Of a stretch of 64,000 bases of DNA, positions 18,151-28,261 are shown in pieces. The stretch comes from Photobacterium chitinilyticum (GTDB lineage Bacteria > Pseudomonadota > Gammaproteobacteria > Enterobacterales > Vibrionaceae), in assembly GCF_004104355.1 (NCBI RefSeq), contig NZ_RJLM01000008.1, forward strand, positions 124,001 to 188,000, given 5' to 3'. Numbering within the stretch: the first letter of the stretch is position 1; each line of letters begins with the position of its first letter. The position numbers and the translations under genes were made by a program. The notes beneath the pieces are model-generated. The model had not been told where the DNA came from. It ran no database searches and saw nothing but the letters and a program-made list of their open reading frames with translations.

Positions 18151-18333
18151 ATGGATAGCTTTGCATTCGATGACATTCTTGCAACAGATACACCACGCCG
18201 TGCTGCTCGCAGCAAGCCCGTTAAGCGTAAGTGGCGTGAAATCGAAGCTCTAAAGGACAAGCAGAGACTTCGTAAAGAATTAGAAGATATTGATATGTTC
18301 AGAGATTATTCCGACGACATCAATATCAGTTAA
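18151..18333 (+). CDS. DUF3545 family small protein
   Basis: This 60-residue, highly charged protein begins MDSFAFDDIL and contains the family core KRKWREIEALKDKQRLRKEL, which is predicted helical and rich in Lys, Arg and Glu. DUF3545 proteins are found in Vibrionaceae and relatives and have no assigned function. A good ribosome site (AAAGAGG) and an immediate terminator support it as a real gene. Its size and charge would fit a protein- or nucleic-acid-binding accessory factor, but this is only a guess. Confidence 0.85.
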   Translation: MDSFAFDDILATDTPRRAARSKPVKRKWREIEALKDKQRLRKELEDIDMFRDYSDDINIS

Positions 18334-18352
18334 TTCAACATATCACGAATCA

Positions 18353-18381
18353 AAGCACCGGCATTAACCGGTGCTTTTCTT
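18353..18381. terminator. Terminator between DUF3545 gene and hemerythrin gene
   Basis: AAGCACCGG (18353-18361), loop CATTAA, CCGGTGCTT (18368-18376), then TTCTTTC. It ends the DUF3545 transcript and may also serve the convergent hemerythrin gene. Confidence 0.83.
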
Positions 18382-18424
18382 TCTGATCGCTCTTTGATGA
18401 ATTGGAACACACCTGAACTTGGTG

Positions 18425-18958
18425 CTAGGCCTTTAGCCGTTCAGCCAGATTCCGGTAGCGTTCAGAGACTGTGTCACCGAATAACGGATCACAACCACAT
18501 TCTTCGTATTCAGCCGAGACGGCAATCCAGTCTTCGGCGGTAAATGTACGCCGGATCAAAGGTAAAACATGCTTTTCCTCAAACTCGAGGTGAGCCTTTT
18601 GTCTCGCGACGAAGGTATTGAGTTTTTCGGCAAAAACATCAAGAGGGATCACTGCATCCATCAAGATCATATCTACGGCGTCGGCAAAGTCATGGGTTAA
18701 CTCAGCCAGCTCGACATGCTCGGCTTCCAAGCTTTGCATTTCGCCACAACTTGCATAATGCGACTGATAATAGCGATACAGAAGATCTTCTTTCGGATGA
18801 TGACAGCACTCTGCGTACTTTTGCAAATACTCAACAATGTCTTTGATCAGGCAATAGTTCACCGGCTTACCATTTTGGATCGCAACCAGCTTTTGCGTCA
18901 GGATGTTCAACAGCCGATTAATATAGCCATGTTCGGTGTGAATACTTTCCAGCATCAT
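18425..18958 (-). CDS. Hemerythrin HHE domain protein
   Basis: This 177-residue protein has the four-helix hemerythrin/HHE cation-binding fold. Candidate di-iron ligands are visible as HTEHGYINRLL near residues 7-10, HHPKEDLLYR near 56-60, EAEHVELAEL near 80-83 and HLEFEEKHVLPLI near 137-146. Such proteins bind O2, NO or iron; related ones (YtfE/RIC, DnrN) help repair iron-sulfur clusters, but this one lacks their N-terminal ScdA domain. The role in this organism is unknown. It stands alone between ung and the DUF3545 gene. Confidence 0.85.
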   Translation of the reverse strand: MMLESIHTEHGYINRLLNILTQKLVAIQNGKPVNYCLIKDIVEYLQKYAECCHHPKEDLLYRYYQSHYASCGEMQSLEAEHVELAELTHDFADAVDMILMDAVIPLDVFAEKLNTFVARQKAHLEFEEKHVLPLIRRTFTAEDWIAVSAEYEECGCDPLFGDTVSERYRNLAERLKA

Positions 18959-19080
18959 AGCTCCCTCCCAAATATTCTTCCTTAAACATTATTTTGAGTG
19001 TAAGCCTTGCTGGGCAAAGTCGCTTTGATCCTGATTGTTTATCGCTCAATTGAGTTACAAAAATGTCACATCACAGTAAA

Positions 19081-19761
19081 TCAGAAACAATCCTCTAACT
19101 TCCAATCAATTTCCGGCTTATTCATCTGCCCCAGTAGCGTATTGGCCTGAGAGAAATGTTTGCAACCAAAGAATCCACGATAGGCAGATAATGGAGAAGG
19201 GTGGGCAGACTTCAGAATATGGTGCTTGTCGCTATTTATCTTCTTTCCTTTTTTTTGCGCATGCGCTCCCCAAAGCAGGAAAACTACCCCTTCGAGATGC
19301 AGATCCAACGTTTCAATCACCCGATCAGTGAACGTCTCCCAGCCCACTTTGGCATGAGAGTGCGCTTTGCCCTGTTCAACAGTTAGAACCGTATTGAGTA
19401 ACAGGACTCCCTGCTTAGCCCAGCTCTGAAGGTAACCGTGCTGTGGAATATTGAAATCAGGGATATCAGTGGCCAGCTCTTTATACATATTGGCCAAGGA
19501 CGGTGGGGCTTTAACGCCGGGGCGAACTGAAAAGCTCAGGCCATGTGCCTGATCGGGACCATGATACGGATCCTGGCCCAAAATGACGACCTTAACATCT
19601 TTAAATGGTGTGGTATCAAAAGCACTGAACACATCTTTCTCTGGTGGGTAGATCACTTTCCCGGCAGCTCGCTCGGCAGCAACAAACTGTTCAATGTTCT
19701 GGAAATAAGGTTGCTCTCGCTGCTGAAGAATAAACTCCTGCCAGGTCACCTCTTGACTCAT
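19081..19761 (-). CDS. ung: Uracil-DNA glycosylase
   Basis: Ung removes uracil from DNA to start base excision repair. The 226-residue protein has the family 1 water-activating motif GQDPYHGP with catalytic Asp64 and the DNA-intercalating loop [13 protein letters not shown] with His187; both fall on the E. coli numbers. It lies close to the repair nuclease gene nfo, which acts later in the same pathway, although a 380-base gap and an intervening terminator separate them. Confidence 0.97.
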   Translation of the reverse strand: MSQEVTWQEFILQQREQPYFQNIEQFVAAERAAGKVIYPPEKDVFSAFDTTPFKDVKVVILGQDPYHGPDQAHGLSFSVRPGVKAPPSLANMYKELATDIPDFNIPQHGYLQSWAKQGVLLLNTVLTVEQGKAHSHAKVGWETFTDRVIETLDLHLEGVVFLLWGAHAQKKGKKINSDKHHILKSAHPSPLSAYRGFFGCKHFSQANTLLGQMNKPEIDWKLEDCF

Positions 19762-20142
19762 GACTTGCTCCTGATACTAAACTTGACCGTCCATTTTAGT
19801 CCCCTTTTTCTCAATAAGAAAATACGGTCTGCCGATCAGGAGCAATCATCTTCTCTTCATGTTCTATTTCTGTTCAGGATGAGAATGATGCTGAGTGGGT
19901 GTCCGCCAGTGTCCTCGCCCCTGGATTGGGCGATTAGCCTGAGGAAATCGCACTGCAAAACCTATATATACAATCATCATGTCAGTGTTCATTGGAGCCT
20001 CCGAAATCTATCGATAATGAAAAAAGTATTTATATCTATCGTCACATATAGAGCTATGAAAAATTAATGCCAGAAAAACAACATCACGAATAATACCTTA
20101 CAATCAAAGCCTTATATCTTTACTGCAAACTAACTCACTGAT
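19762..20142. other. Intergenic region upstream of ung
   Basis: There is no reading frame with coding character here. A small hairpin TCGCCC (19915-19920), loop CTGGATT, GGGCGA (19928-19933), enclosed by CCTC/GAGG arms, is the only structure I notice. It lacks a following T run. An undetected small RNA cannot be excluded. Confidence 0.4.
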
Positions 20143-20182
20143 AAAAAAGCACTCAACCTGGGCAACTGCCCATGTTGAGTGC
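20143..20182 (-). terminator. Terminator after nfo
   Basis: GCACTCAAC (20149-20157) pairs with GTTGAGTGC (20174-20182), with an inner GGGC/GCCC hairpin; on the minus strand a T run (from AAAAAA at 20143-20148) follows. Confidence 0.82.
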
Positions 20183-20229
20183 AATCAATAAAAAATACGA
20201 GTCGCTGTATGCGCCGTTGTATATGCCAC

Positions 20230-21075
20230 TTATTCATTAATGAAGGAGCGAAGCGTCTTGATCTCCTGCTGCCAGATATCCGGGTTGATAGTTTCCAACA
20301 CCAATGGGATATCATCAAAGCGTTTATCCTGCATCAGATAGCGGAAACAGTCCCAGCCTATCTCCCCTTCCCCCAGGCTATTGTGCCGGTCGAGCCGGCT
20401 GCCCAGTGCCCCTTTGGAATCATTCAGATGCATTCCGCGCAAGTACGTCATACCCACCACCCGGTCAAACTCGGCAAAAGTTGCCTCGGTTGCCGTCTCT
20501 GTCCGCAAATCATAGCCTGCTGCAAAGGTATGGCAGGTATCAATGCAGATCCCAATCCGTGTTTTGTCTTCAACCAGATCGATAATTTCCGCCAGGTGTT
20601 CAAACCGCCAGCCTAGGTTACTGCCTTGGCCTGCGGTATTCTCAATCACAGCGACAACATCTGACACCTCCTGGTGGGCTAGGTTGATAGATTCGGCTAT
20701 CAATACCAGACACTCCCGTTCCGAAATTTTCTTTAGATGACTCCCCGGGTGGAAATTGAGCAATTTCAGCCCCAGCTGCTGACAACGCTGCATTTCATCA
20801 ATAAATGCATTACGTGACTTTTCAAGCTTCTCTGTTTCGGGCGCACCCAGATTAATCAGGTACGAGTCATGTGGCAAAATAGCATCCGGTGAAAAGCCGT
20901 ATTGCAGACAACGCGCCTTGAACGCCTGGATCACATCTGCCTCTAGCGGCTTGGCGACCCACTGGCGTTGATTCTTAGTAAAGAGCGCAAACGCATTCGC
21001 CCCAATCTTGGCAGCATTCTCCGGCGCATTGAATACTCCGCCTGCGGCTGATACATGTGCTCCAATTAACTTCAT
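20230..21075 (-). CDS. nfo: Endonuclease IV
   Basis: Nfo is a zinc-dependent AP endonuclease that cuts DNA at abasic sites. The start chosen is ATG 21075 ([14 protein letters not shown]), preceded by AGAAGG; an ATG at 21126 would add 17 unrelated residues. The 281-residue TIM barrel shows the metal-ligand motifs [64 protein letters not shown] (given in outline) and LETI. It is separated by a terminator from ung, which supplies its substrate. Confidence 0.96.
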   Translation of the reverse strand: MKLIGAHVSAAGGVFNAPENAAKIGANAFALFTKNQRQWVAKPLEADVIQAFKARCLQYGFSPDAILPHDSYLINLGAPETEKLEKSRNAFIDEMQRCQQLGLKLLNFHPGSHLKKISERECLVLIAESINLAHQEVSDVVAVIENTAGQGSNLGWRFEHLAEIIDLVEDKTRIGICIDTCHTFAAGYDLRTETATEATFAEFDRVVGMTYLRGMHLNDSKGALGSRLDRHNSLGEGEIGWDCFRYLMQDKRFDDIPLVLETINPDIWQQEIKTLRSFINE

Positions 21076-21284
21076 CTTTCTACCTTCTGCGATTGCATTG
21101 CTCTCAACGGCCCCTGTTATTTTCAAACGTCTGTCACTACAAAATGATCAGATACCGGCCACATTATTACGATAAATTGATGTTGTACACCTAATATAAT
21201 GTTGTAATTTTACTACATTCAATGCATTCAACTATTTTTTAATATATAAACAACTGATAAGAAGCCAATAAATATAACGGTTAG

Positions 21285-21298
21285 TTGACCTAGCTCAA
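21285..21298 (+). promoter_or_regulatory. Upstream FNR-like site of grcA
   Basis: TTGACCTAGCTCAA matches the FNR consensus TTGATNNNNATCAA at eight of ten informative bases. Its centre (21291.5) is 53 bases upstream of the centre of the perfect site at 21338-21351. In E. coli yfiD, as I recall, FNR sites lie at -40.5 and -93.5, also 53 bases apart, and the upstream one damps expression under full anaerobiosis. Confidence 0.6.
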
Positions 21299-21337
21299 TA
21301 AAACAGCCATGACAAATTTAAGGTTTTTTGTTGTTTT

Positions 21338-21381
21338 TTGATCTAAATCAATACCAGTTTCAGCCTAGCGAGATATATAAT
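21338..21381 (+). promoter_or_regulatory. grcA promoter with perfect FNR box
   Basis: TTGATCTAAATCAA (21338-21351) is a perfect FNR dyad. A consensus -10 TATAAT lies at 21376-21381, so transcription would start near 21387 and the FNR centre would be at about -42. This is the class II position, where FNR replaces the -35 contact. It predicts anaerobic induction of grcA. Confidence 0.85.
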
Positions 21382-21436
21382 ACCCAACTCAACATAAAAT
21401 CGAAAAAATTAACAACATCCCTCGGAGGAGTAAGTC

Positions 21437-21814
21437 ATGATCACAGGTATTCAAATCACCAAAGCTGCAAACGACAATCTACTGAATTCTATTTGGCTGC
21501 TAGACGGCGAAAAAAATGAAGCGCGTTGCGTAAGTGCCAAAGCAGGTTTCGACGCTGATCAAGTCGTTGCTACTTCTGAGCTGGGCGACATCGAGTACCG
21601 CGAACTGCCGATCGAAGCGCCAGCAAAAGTCGAAGGTGGTCAGCACCTGAACGTTAATGTTCTTAAGCGTGAAACACTGGAAGATGCAGCCAAGCACCCA
21701 GAAAAATACCCACAGCTAACTATCCGTGTATCTGGCTATGCGGTACGTTTCAACTCTCTGACAGTAGAGCAGCAGCGCGATGTTATCGCGCGCACGTTCA
21801 CTAACAGCCTATAA
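21437..21814 (+). CDS. grcA: Autonomous glycyl radical cofactor GrcA (YfiD)
   Basis: This 125-residue protein matches the C-terminal glycyl radical domain of pyruvate formate-lyase. The radical-bearing Gly is residue 100 in [12 protein letters not shown] (Gly102 in E. coli). GrcA is charged by the PFL activase and can replace the damaged C-terminus of oxygen-cleaved pyruvate formate-lyase, restoring activity when cells meet low oxygen. The start has GGAGGA upstream. Its FNR-dependent promoter and strong terminator make it a monocistronic, oxygen-regulated unit. Confidence 0.96.
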   Translation: MITGIQITKAANDNLLNSIWLLDGEKNEARCVSAKAGFDADQVVATSELGDIEYRELPIEAPAKVEGGQHLNVNVLKRETLEDAAKHPEKYPQLTIRVSGYAVRFNSLTVEQQRDVIARTFTNSL

Positions 21815-21841
21815 GCCTCGCTGTTAAGGTAACGTCATAGC

Positions 21842-21870
21842 AAAAACGGCACTTCAGGTGCCGTTTTTTT
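21842..21870 (+). terminator. Terminator after grcA
   Basis: AAAAACGGCAC, loop TTCAG, GTGCCGTTTTTTT gives a GC-rich stem and a seven-base T run. Confidence 0.9.
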
Positions 21871-22110
21871 GTATCTACCCATCACGATATCCCTGTTCAT
21901 GAAGGCCTTAGCCCCTCTTTTGTTTAGTTTATATTCAACTTCATAAATACAACAAGTTTGATACATACCTCTCATTTCAGCCTAATATTTAGACATTAAC
22001 ACCTAAAAGTGCGTACATTGCCAGCATTGCCTATTGTTACCATTTATGGGAGCAACAGACAATTTCAATTGATGGAGTCATTCAAAACACACATCTCAGG
22101 AGCCAGCTTA

Positions 22111-23289
22111 ATGAAGTTAATACTAAAACTAATTACAGGTATTTTGGTCGGTATCCTACTCGGATTTTTTGCCCCCGATGCAATCATTCGCGTCCTACTC
22201 ACGGTAAAACTACTCGGTGGACAGTTAATTGGGTTCACCATTCCTCTAATCATTCTGTTTTACATCACCAGCGGTATTGCCAGCCTTCCTAAAAATTCCG
22301 GTTCGCTATTGGGAAAAACCGTTGCGCTATCATACGGTTCAACGATCATCGCCGGCAGCCTGGCTTTTCTTGTCGCCAGCATGGTTATTGCAGGCCTACC
22401 GGAGCCAGCCGCCGCTGCCACAGATGCATCTGAAAAGCTAACTAGCTTTATCAGCCTCGAAATTCCACCTCTCTTTGGTGTTATGACAGCCTTGGCGACA
22501 GCCTTTTTGTTTGGTCTTGGGATCAGTATTACCAATAGCTCACAGCTAAAAGCGGTTGCCGAGGAAGGGCGCAGCGTCATTGATCTTCTGTTGGCCAAAG
22601 TCATCATTCCGTTGCTGCCGTTCTACATTGCCGGTGTATTTGCCGAGATGTCAGCCGAAGGTACTGTTTTCACAACATTGAAAACTTTTGGTGTCGTACT
22701 TGCTCTGGCAATCTTTATGCACTGGGTTTGGATCATGATCCAGTACACCATTACCGGCTTGGCTATCGGTCAGTCTCCGGTGAAGCTGATAAAAAACATG
22801 CTGCCGGCCTATTTCACTGCGATTGGTACCATGTCTTCTGCCGCAACGATCCCTGTTACTCTGCGCCAGACGAAAGAAAATGGCGTCGATGACTCTATAG
22901 CCAACTTCACCATTCCACTATGTGCGACCATCCACCTGTCGGGCTCGACCATTACCCTGGTTACCTGCTCAACAGCCGTCATGGCTTTGAGCCAGCATAT
23001 CGCGATCCCGTCATTGATGGATATGCTACCGTTTATAATGATGCTGGGGATTACGATGATTGCCGCACCGGGTGCGCCGGGCGGTGCCGTAATGGCAGCA
23101 CTGGGACTGATGTCGACTATGCTAGGTTTTGGTGAGGCGGAGCTGGCTCTGATGATCGCGCTGTATATGGCACAGGATAGCTTCGGCACTGCCTGTAACA
23201 TCACCGGTGACGGTGCGATTTCCCTATGGGTGAACAAGTTTGCCAAGCATGAGCCAGAACCGGAAGCTCAACCCCAGCAGGAAAGCTAA
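22111..23289 (+). CDS. Second DAACS-family Na+:dicarboxylate/amino acid symporter
   Basis: The start is ATG 22111 (MKLILKLITGILVGILLG), with AGGAG nine bases upstream; the 34 extra residues possible from 22009 lack family character. The 392-residue protein has HP1 as TMSSAATIPVTLRQT, a TM7 motif reading IHLSGSTITL in place of NMDGT, HP2 as APGGAVMAALG and TM8 as QDSFGTACNITGD. The GltPh Arg397 position is Gly, so it should not bind acidic side chains in the standard way. It differs clearly from the symporter at 1554-2828. The substrate cannot be predicted; serine/threonine-type or other neutral solutes are possible. Confidence 0.84.
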   Translation: MKLILKLITGILVGILLGFFAPDAIIRVLLTVKLLGGQLIGFTIPLIILFYITSGIASLPKNSGSLLGKTVALSYGSTIIAGSLAFLVASMVIAGLPEPAAAATDASEKLTSFISLEIPPLFGVMTALATAFLFGLGISITNSSQLKAVAEEGRSVIDLLLAKVIIPLLPFYIAGVFAEMSAEGTVFTTLKTFGVVLALAIFMHWVWIMIQYTITGLAIGQSPVKLIKNMLPAYFTAIGTMSSAATIPVTLRQTKENGVDDSIANFTIPLCATIHLSGSTITLVTCSTAVMALSQHIAIPSLMDMLPFIMMLGITMIAAPGAPGGAVMAALGLMSTMLGFGEAELALMIALYMAQDSFGTACNITGDGAISLWVNKFAKHEPEPEAQPQQES

Positions 23290-23344
23290 ATAGAACGACA
23301 CACGCTCGTAGCAATATAGACTAGCTGCACAAACTAGCAGCAAT

Positions 23345-23390
23345 AAAAAAGGTAGCCGGAAAGCAAACTCTTTCCCTCGGCTACCTTTTC
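23345..23390. terminator. Bidirectional terminator between the symporter gene and thrC
   Basis: AAGGTAGCCG and CGGCTACCTT enclose an inner GGAAAG/CTTTCC stem, with A residues on one side and T residues on the other. It can end both convergent units. Confidence 0.85.
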
Positions 23391-23416
23391 TCTTTATTTA
23401 TTTCTATAAAGAGGCG

Positions 23417-24703
23417 TTAATCCTGAACGCTTTTCAGCACCGCCTTCAGTTGTTCAAAATCATTGTCGCGCTCGAGTGACAACAGATCCATTGCATTGTG
23501 TTTCGCCAATGGAGCAGGAAGATCAATGTCCTTTTCCAGGATCTCGTCAACCACTTCCTTGAACTTCGCAGGGTGAGCCGTGCACAGGAACATACCAGTT
23601 TCCCCGTCTTCAAGCTGTTCGGTCAGAATGCGGTAGGCAATGGCACCATGCGGTTCGCACAAATACCCTTCGGCGTCCATCTGGCGCAGGGTTTCAGCCG
23701 TCTGCTCATCAGTTACAGCGCCATAGCCCAACTCACCAAGCCCCCAGCCTTTTAGCTTGCAAAGCTCTTCGATACGCGGCCAGTTATTCGGCTGGCTCAC
23801 ATCCATTGCATTGGAAATAGTCGGGACCGTCGGCTCCGGTGCCCACTGACCATTTTGCAGATAACGCGGTACCGTATCGTTGACATTGGTTGCCGCAATA
23901 AAACGCTTCACCGGCAAGCCCAGTGATTTTGCCAGCAGGCCCGCTGTCAGGTTACCGAAGTTACCACTTGGCACAGCAATCACCAGGCTGTCGCGCTCGG
24001 CTTTTGGCAGTTGGGAGACTGCTTCAAAGTAATAGCAGATTTGAGCCATCAAGCGACTAATATTGATGGAGTTTGCCGAGTTCAGGCCAACATCCTGACG
24101 TAACGCCTCGTCATCAAACGCTTGCTTCACCAACGCCTGGCAGTCATCAAAGGTGCCGTTAACCGCAACGGTACTAATATTGCCACCCAAGGTACAAAAC
24201 AACTTTTCCTGCAATGGGCTAATCTTGCCTTTCGGATATAGGATCACCACCTTGATGTTGTCCATACCGTAGAAAGCATGGGCAACAGCGGCCCCCGTAT
24301 CCCCCGATGTCGCAGTAAGGATCGTTATTTTACCGTCATGGTCTGTAACAGCGGCAAGTGACTGGGCCATAAAGCGACCGCCAAAATCCTTGAAGGCCAG
24401 AGTCGGGCCATGAAAAAGCTCAAGGGCATACACGCCATCTTTTACCTTGGCGACAGGAGCCGGAAACTGAAAGGCACTGGATACCATCTGGGTTACGGTG
24501 TCGGCAGCAAGCTCTTCACCAATGAACGCCGAGAGGATCTTGCTGCTGCGGCTTACGAAGTCCATATCGAGCAATGCATCGACATCACCCAGTTCCGGTA
24601 GCTCCGATGGGAAGAATAATCCCTGGTTGCGTCCAAGGCCCTGGCGAACTGCCTGACCAAACGAAACCTGTTCCTGGTGTTCTTTAAGGTTATACAACTT
24701 CAT
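23417..24703 (-). CDS. thrC: Threonine synthase
   Basis: ThrC is a PLP enzyme that converts O-phosphohomoserine to threonine, the last step of the pathway. The 428-residue protein has the N-terminal YNLKEHQEQVSF segment and the PLP lysine at residue 105 (TLAFKDFGGRF); the phosphate-binding loop AVPSGNFGN is visible. It starts two bases after the thrB stop codon and is the last gene of thrLABC, ending at the bidirectional terminator. Confidence 0.97.
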   Translation of the reverse strand: MKLYNLKEHQEQVSFGQAVRQGLGRNQGLFFPSELPELGDVDALLDMDFVSRSSKILSAFIGEELAADTVTQMVSSAFQFPAPVAKVKDGVYALELFHGPTLAFKDFGGRFMAQSLAAVTDHDGKITILTATSGDTGAAVAHAFYGMDNIKVVILYPKGKISPLQEKLFCTLGGNISTVAVNGTFDDCQALVKQAFDDEALRQDVGLNSANSINISRLMAQICYYFEAVSQLPKAERDSLVIAVPSGNFGNLTAGLLAKSLGLPVKRFIAATNVNDTVPRYLQNGQWAPEPTVPTISNAMDVSQPNNWPRIEELCKLKGWGLGELGYGAVTDEQTAETLRQMDAEGYLCEPHGAIAYRILTEQLEDGETGMFLCTAHPAKFKEVVDEILEKDIDLPAPLAKHNAMDLLSLERDNDFEQLKAVLKSVQD

Positions 24704-24705
24704 TG

Positions 24706-25662
24706 TTATAGCTCACTTCCTGTTACTTTTGATCCCTGCTCGTCAAGACGACAAACGTGGACGAATCCTTCTTCATTCTGAACATAATGCTCTTCGAGCC
24801 AACGTGCAATACGTTTGGCTACTTCAATGTCGTTGCAGACACTGAACATCGTCGGGCCCGAACCTGAGATACCGCTCGCCAGCGCACCGGCTTCCAATGC
24901 ATACTGACGCGCCTCGGCAAAGCCCGGAAGCAGTCTTTCGCGATAAGGTTCTGCCACTACATCCTTGATCATAGAAGCAGCCAGCTCAGGCTGTTGCGAA
25001 TGGCAGGCATGAATAAAGCCTCCCAAATAACGACCGTGGGCAATCACATCCTGACGACGGTATTGCGATGGCAGTATTGCCCGCGCCTCTGCGGTAGGTA
25101 CCTTGATACCGGGATACGCCATCACCCAGTACCACTCGTCAAAACAAGGTACCGACTGGCTGATGATCCCCAGCTCTTCCACCATAAACTGCAGGCCGCC
25201 CAAATAGCACGGTGCCACATTATCATAGTGCAGGCTGCCGGAAATCTCCGCCTCCATCTCCCCCATCAGTGCCAACAGCTCGGTCTCGTCCAACGCCATG
25301 TCATGGAAACGATTGAGGGCATCCAACGCCGCAACAATCGAGCAGGCACTGGAGCCCAGCCCCGAGCCAATCGGCATATTCTTCTCAAGAGTCATGGCAA
25401 CAGGCTTTGACTGCTGCCCTTTTTTATCCAGCTCGCGGCTATATACCTGCCAGCAGCGATAAACAATGTTCTCCTCGGCGACTTGTGGCAGCTTGGCGAC
25501 AAACCTTCCTACACAGTCTAATGAAAATGGCTGCTCACCCGCAGCAACCCGTACCCGATCACCGAGCAAGGTGCCGTCGACCGGAGACACTGCGGCCCCC
25601 AGTACATCAAAGCCAACACTCACATTGCCAATCGACGCTGGCGCATAAACTACAACACTCAT
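24706..25662 (-). CDS. thrB: Homoserine kinase
   Basis: ThrB is a GHMP-family kinase that phosphorylates homoserine with ATP. The 318-residue protein has the substrate loop [16 protein letters not shown] at the N-terminus, the ATP-binding motif [17 protein letters not shown] near residue 92 and the [10 protein letters not shown] motif near residue 265. Two bases separate it from thrA and two from thrC, so translation is likely coupled. Confidence 0.97.
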   Translation of the reverse strand: MSVVVYAPASIGNVSVGFDVLGAAVSPVDGTLLGDRVRVAAGEQPFSLDCVGRFVAKLPQVAEENIVYRCWQVYSRELDKKGQQSKPVAMTLEKNMPIGSGLGSSACSIVAALDALNRFHDMALDETELLALMGEMEAEISGSLHYDNVAPCYLGGLQFMVEELGIISQSVPCFDEWYWVMAYPGIKVPTAEARAILPSQYRRQDVIAHGRYLGGFIHACHSQQPELAASMIKDVVAEPYRERLLPGFAEARQYALEAGALASGISGSGPTMFSVCNDIEVAKRIARWLEEHYVQNEEGFVHVCRLDEQGSKVTGSEL

Positions 25663-25664
25663 TG

Positions 25665-28124
25665 TTAGACTCCTAGCTTCCAGCCTAATGTACGCATCAA
25701 ATCGGCAAACACACCGGCGGCAGTCACTTCGGTACCGGCACCATAGCCACGCAGCACCAAAGGAATTGGTTGATAGTAGCGGCTATAAAATGCCAGGGCA
25801 TTTTCGCCGTCTTTGATCTTAAACATCGGATCGTCAGGATTCACAGCCGCAATTTTCACCGAACAGCGGCCGTTATCGATCTCTCCGACATAGCGCAGTA
25901 CCTTGCCTTCCTTGGCCGCTTCCGCGGACAGCTGGCTAAAGTAGGTATCCGCCTCGGGCAGGCGGGCCATGAAATCATCCACCGACCCCTCGGCACTGAA
26001 TCCCGGCGGCAGTGCCTGCTCGACCACAACATCATCAAGCTCCAGCGACAGCCCGGACTCACGAGCCAGGATCAAGAGTTTACGAGCGACATCCATACCA
26101 GACAGATCATCACGAGGATCTGGCTCGGTAAAACCGTTATTGCGTGCCACTGTTGTCGCTTCACTAAAGCTCATGCCTTCGTCCAGTTTACCGAAGATAT
26201 ACGACAGCGAGCCAGACAAAATGCCCGAGAAGCGCTCCAGCTCATCACCGGCCGCCATCAGGTTCTGCAAGTTTTCGATAACAGGCAGACCTGCACCTAC
26301 CGTGGTGTCATACATAAACTTACGACGTGTCGAACGTGCCGCCTGGCGCAACTGCTGGTAGTAGGCCATGCTTGCGGTATTGGCCTTCTTGTTCGGTGTA
26401 ATCACATGGAAACCGGCAGCCAAATAATCGGCGTATTGCTCGGCAATGCCCTGATCGGAGGTACAGTCAATGATCACCGGGTTGATGATATGGTTACGCC
26501 GCACCAGCTGGATCATCCGGGCCAGGCTAAGCGGCTCACTGGCCTGCCCCATCAGATCACGCCAGTTGTCCAGCGGCAGGCCGTTGCTGTCCAACAACAG
26601 GCCACTGCTATTGGCCAAACCACACACCCTGATCACGATACCATTATCAGCCAGCTTCTCCTGTTGACGGCGAACCTGATCCACCAGCTCACCACCGACA
26701 CCACCGACACCGATAACAAACACATCAAGAAAGTGCTTGCTGTTAAATAGGTTCTCGTGACAAGCCTTCACCGCCTCGGACACTTTTGCTACTGGGACCA
26801 CGGCTGAAATCGCGCGCTCCGACGAGCCCTGCGCAATCGCAATGATGTTCACATCAACTTCTGCCAATGAGGTAAAGAAACGGGAGGCGACACCGCGGGA
26901 GGTACGCATACCGTCACCAACCAAAGTCACAATGGCCAAATCATCAAGAAACTCTACCGGCTCCAGCAGGCCTTCTTTAAGCTCCAGCTCGAAATTATTC
27001 CGCAATGCCTTCTGCGCAATAACCTTATCTTCACTCTCGATACAGAAACTAATACTGTATTCCGAGGATGACTGAGTGATCAATACAATCGATACCCCAG
27101 CCGCTGACATCGCGCCAAACACACGTGCCGCCATGCCAACCATGCCTTTCATTCCCGGGCCGGAAACATTGACCATAGTCAGATCTTTCAGCGTTGTGAT
27201 CCCTTTGATATCCAGCTTATCTTCACCGGTATCGAGACCAATCAGGGTGCCTGCACCCTGCGGGTTAAAACTGTTTTTGATTAGACAGGGGATATGGAAC
27301 TGAGCAATCGGGGCGATGGTTTTCGGATGCAGTACCGAAGCACCAAAATAGGACAGCTCCATGGCTTCCTGGTAGCTGAGAGACTTGAGCAGCCGTGCAT
27401 CCGGAACCAGGCGGGGATCGCAGTTATAGACGCCGTCAACATCAGTCCAGATCTCACAGCACTCGGCACGCAGACATGCAGCCAGAACTGCCGCCGAGTA
27501 ATCAGAGCCATTACGACCCAGGGTTACCAGTTCCCCTTTCTCATTACCGGCGGTAAAGCCCGGCATAATATTCACATGTCCTTCGGGTAGCGGGTCTTGC
27601 TTGAAGTTGTTGGTCGAGACTTCGATATCGACATGGGCTTCGAGGTAGTCACCATACGCCAGCAGACGCTCAACAGGATCAATCAGACTGGCCGGCTGGC
27701 CCTTGGCTTCGAGCATCGCTTTCATCGCGACAATGGATAAGCGCTCACCCTTGCTGATCACTTTGGCATAGACGTTATCCGGACACAGCCCCAACAGCTT
27801 CATACCATGGACGTATTGCCTCAGCTGTCCCAGAGAGCTTGCCAGCTTGGCATCTAACAGTGCTTTGTCAAATTTAGGCTCCAGTTTCTGAAGACCAGAA
27901 AACAAGTCCTTAAAAACCGCCTCCAAATCGGCAAGCTGCAGATCTGCCTCCCCTGTCTTGACGGTACTATCAATGACCGAGACCAGCTTATTCGTCACCT
28001 TGCCCGGAGCCGAAAGCACCACAGATACCTCGCCCTGCTGGGCGTTGTTGGCAATGATATCTGCTGCCCGCGAAAAACGGTCCGCATCTGCCAGTGATGA
28101 ACCACCAAACTTTAATACTCGCAT
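25665..28124 (-). CDS. thrA: Bifunctional aspartokinase I / homoserine dehydrogenase I
   Basis: This 819-residue fusion (E. coli 820) catalyses the first and third steps from aspartate toward threonine. Residues 1-290 form the aspartokinase with KFGGSS at residues 6-11; ACT regulatory domains follow (about 310-460) with [13 protein letters not shown] and [13 protein letters not shown]. The homoserine dehydrogenase begins near residue 468 with the NAD(P) motif [10 protein letters not shown], and its catalytic domain has the motif [16 protein letters not shown]. Feedback inhibition by threonine is expected from the family. GGAGTAGGGA precedes the ATG. Expression is set by the thrL attenuator just upstream. 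Confidence 0.97.
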   Translation of the reverse strand: MRVLKFGGSSLADADRFSRAADIIANNAQQGEVSVVLSAPGKVTNKLVSVIDSTVKTGEADLQLADLEAVFKDLFSGLQKLEPKFDKALLDAKLASSLGQLRQYVHGMKLLGLCPDNVYAKVISKGERLSIVAMKAMLEAKGQPASLIDPVERLLAYGDYLEAHVDIEVSTNNFKQDPLPEGHVNIMPGFTAGNEKGELVTLGRNGSDYSAAVLAACLRAECCEIWTDVDGVYNCDPRLVPDARLLKSLSYQEAMELSYFGASVLHPKTIAPIAQFHIPCLIKNSFNPQGAGTLIGLDTGEDKLDIKGITTLKDLTMVNVSGPGMKGMVGMAARVFGAMSAAGVSIVLITQSSSEYSISFCIESEDKVIAQKALRNNFELELKEGLLEPVEFLDDLAIVTLVGDGMRTSRGVASRFFTSLAEVDVNIIAIAQGSSERAISAVVPVAKVSEAVKACHENLFNSKHFLDVFVIGVGGVGGELVDQVRRQQEKLADNGIVIRVCGLANSSGLLLDSNGLPLDNWRDLMGQASEPLSLARMIQLVRRNHIINPVIIDCTSDQGIAEQYADYLAAGFHVITPNKKANTASMAYYQQLRQAARSTRRKFMYDTTVGAGLPVIENLQNLMAAGDELERFSGILSGSLSYIFGKLDEGMSFSEATTVARNNGFTEPDPRDDLSGMDVARKLLILARESGLSLELDDVVVEQALPPGFSAEGSVDDFMARLPEADTYFSQLSAEAAKEGKVLRYVGEIDNGRCSVKIAAVNPDDPMFKIKDGENALAFYSRYYQPIPLVLRGYGAGTEVTAAGVFADLMRTLGWKLGV

Positions 28125-28211
28125 TCCCTACTCCAACTTCCTGATTCACTGACTACCGAACTGCATAATTCGCACTGGTGTAAGCAAAAATATTCCAATA
28201 AAAAAGGTAAA

Positions 28212-28247
28212 AAAAAAGCCCGCACTTTCTGAGTGCGGGCTTTTTTC
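28212..28247 (-). terminator. thr operon attenuator
   Basis: AAGCCCGCACT (28216-28226) and AGTGCGGGCTT (28232-28242) form an 11-base-pair stem with a five-base loop, flanked by A and T runs. It lies between the leader peptide stop codon and thrA, as in the E. coli thr attenuator. Confidence 0.93.
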
Positions 28248-28261
28248 AAATCTTATGCGTA

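Noticed and set aside
25770-26750. Long open frame (326 codons) on the plus strand inside thrA
   Set aside because: It lies wholly antisense to the conserved thrA, has no ribosome site and its protein is rich in His, Gln and Thr as expected of a mirrored GC-biased gene.
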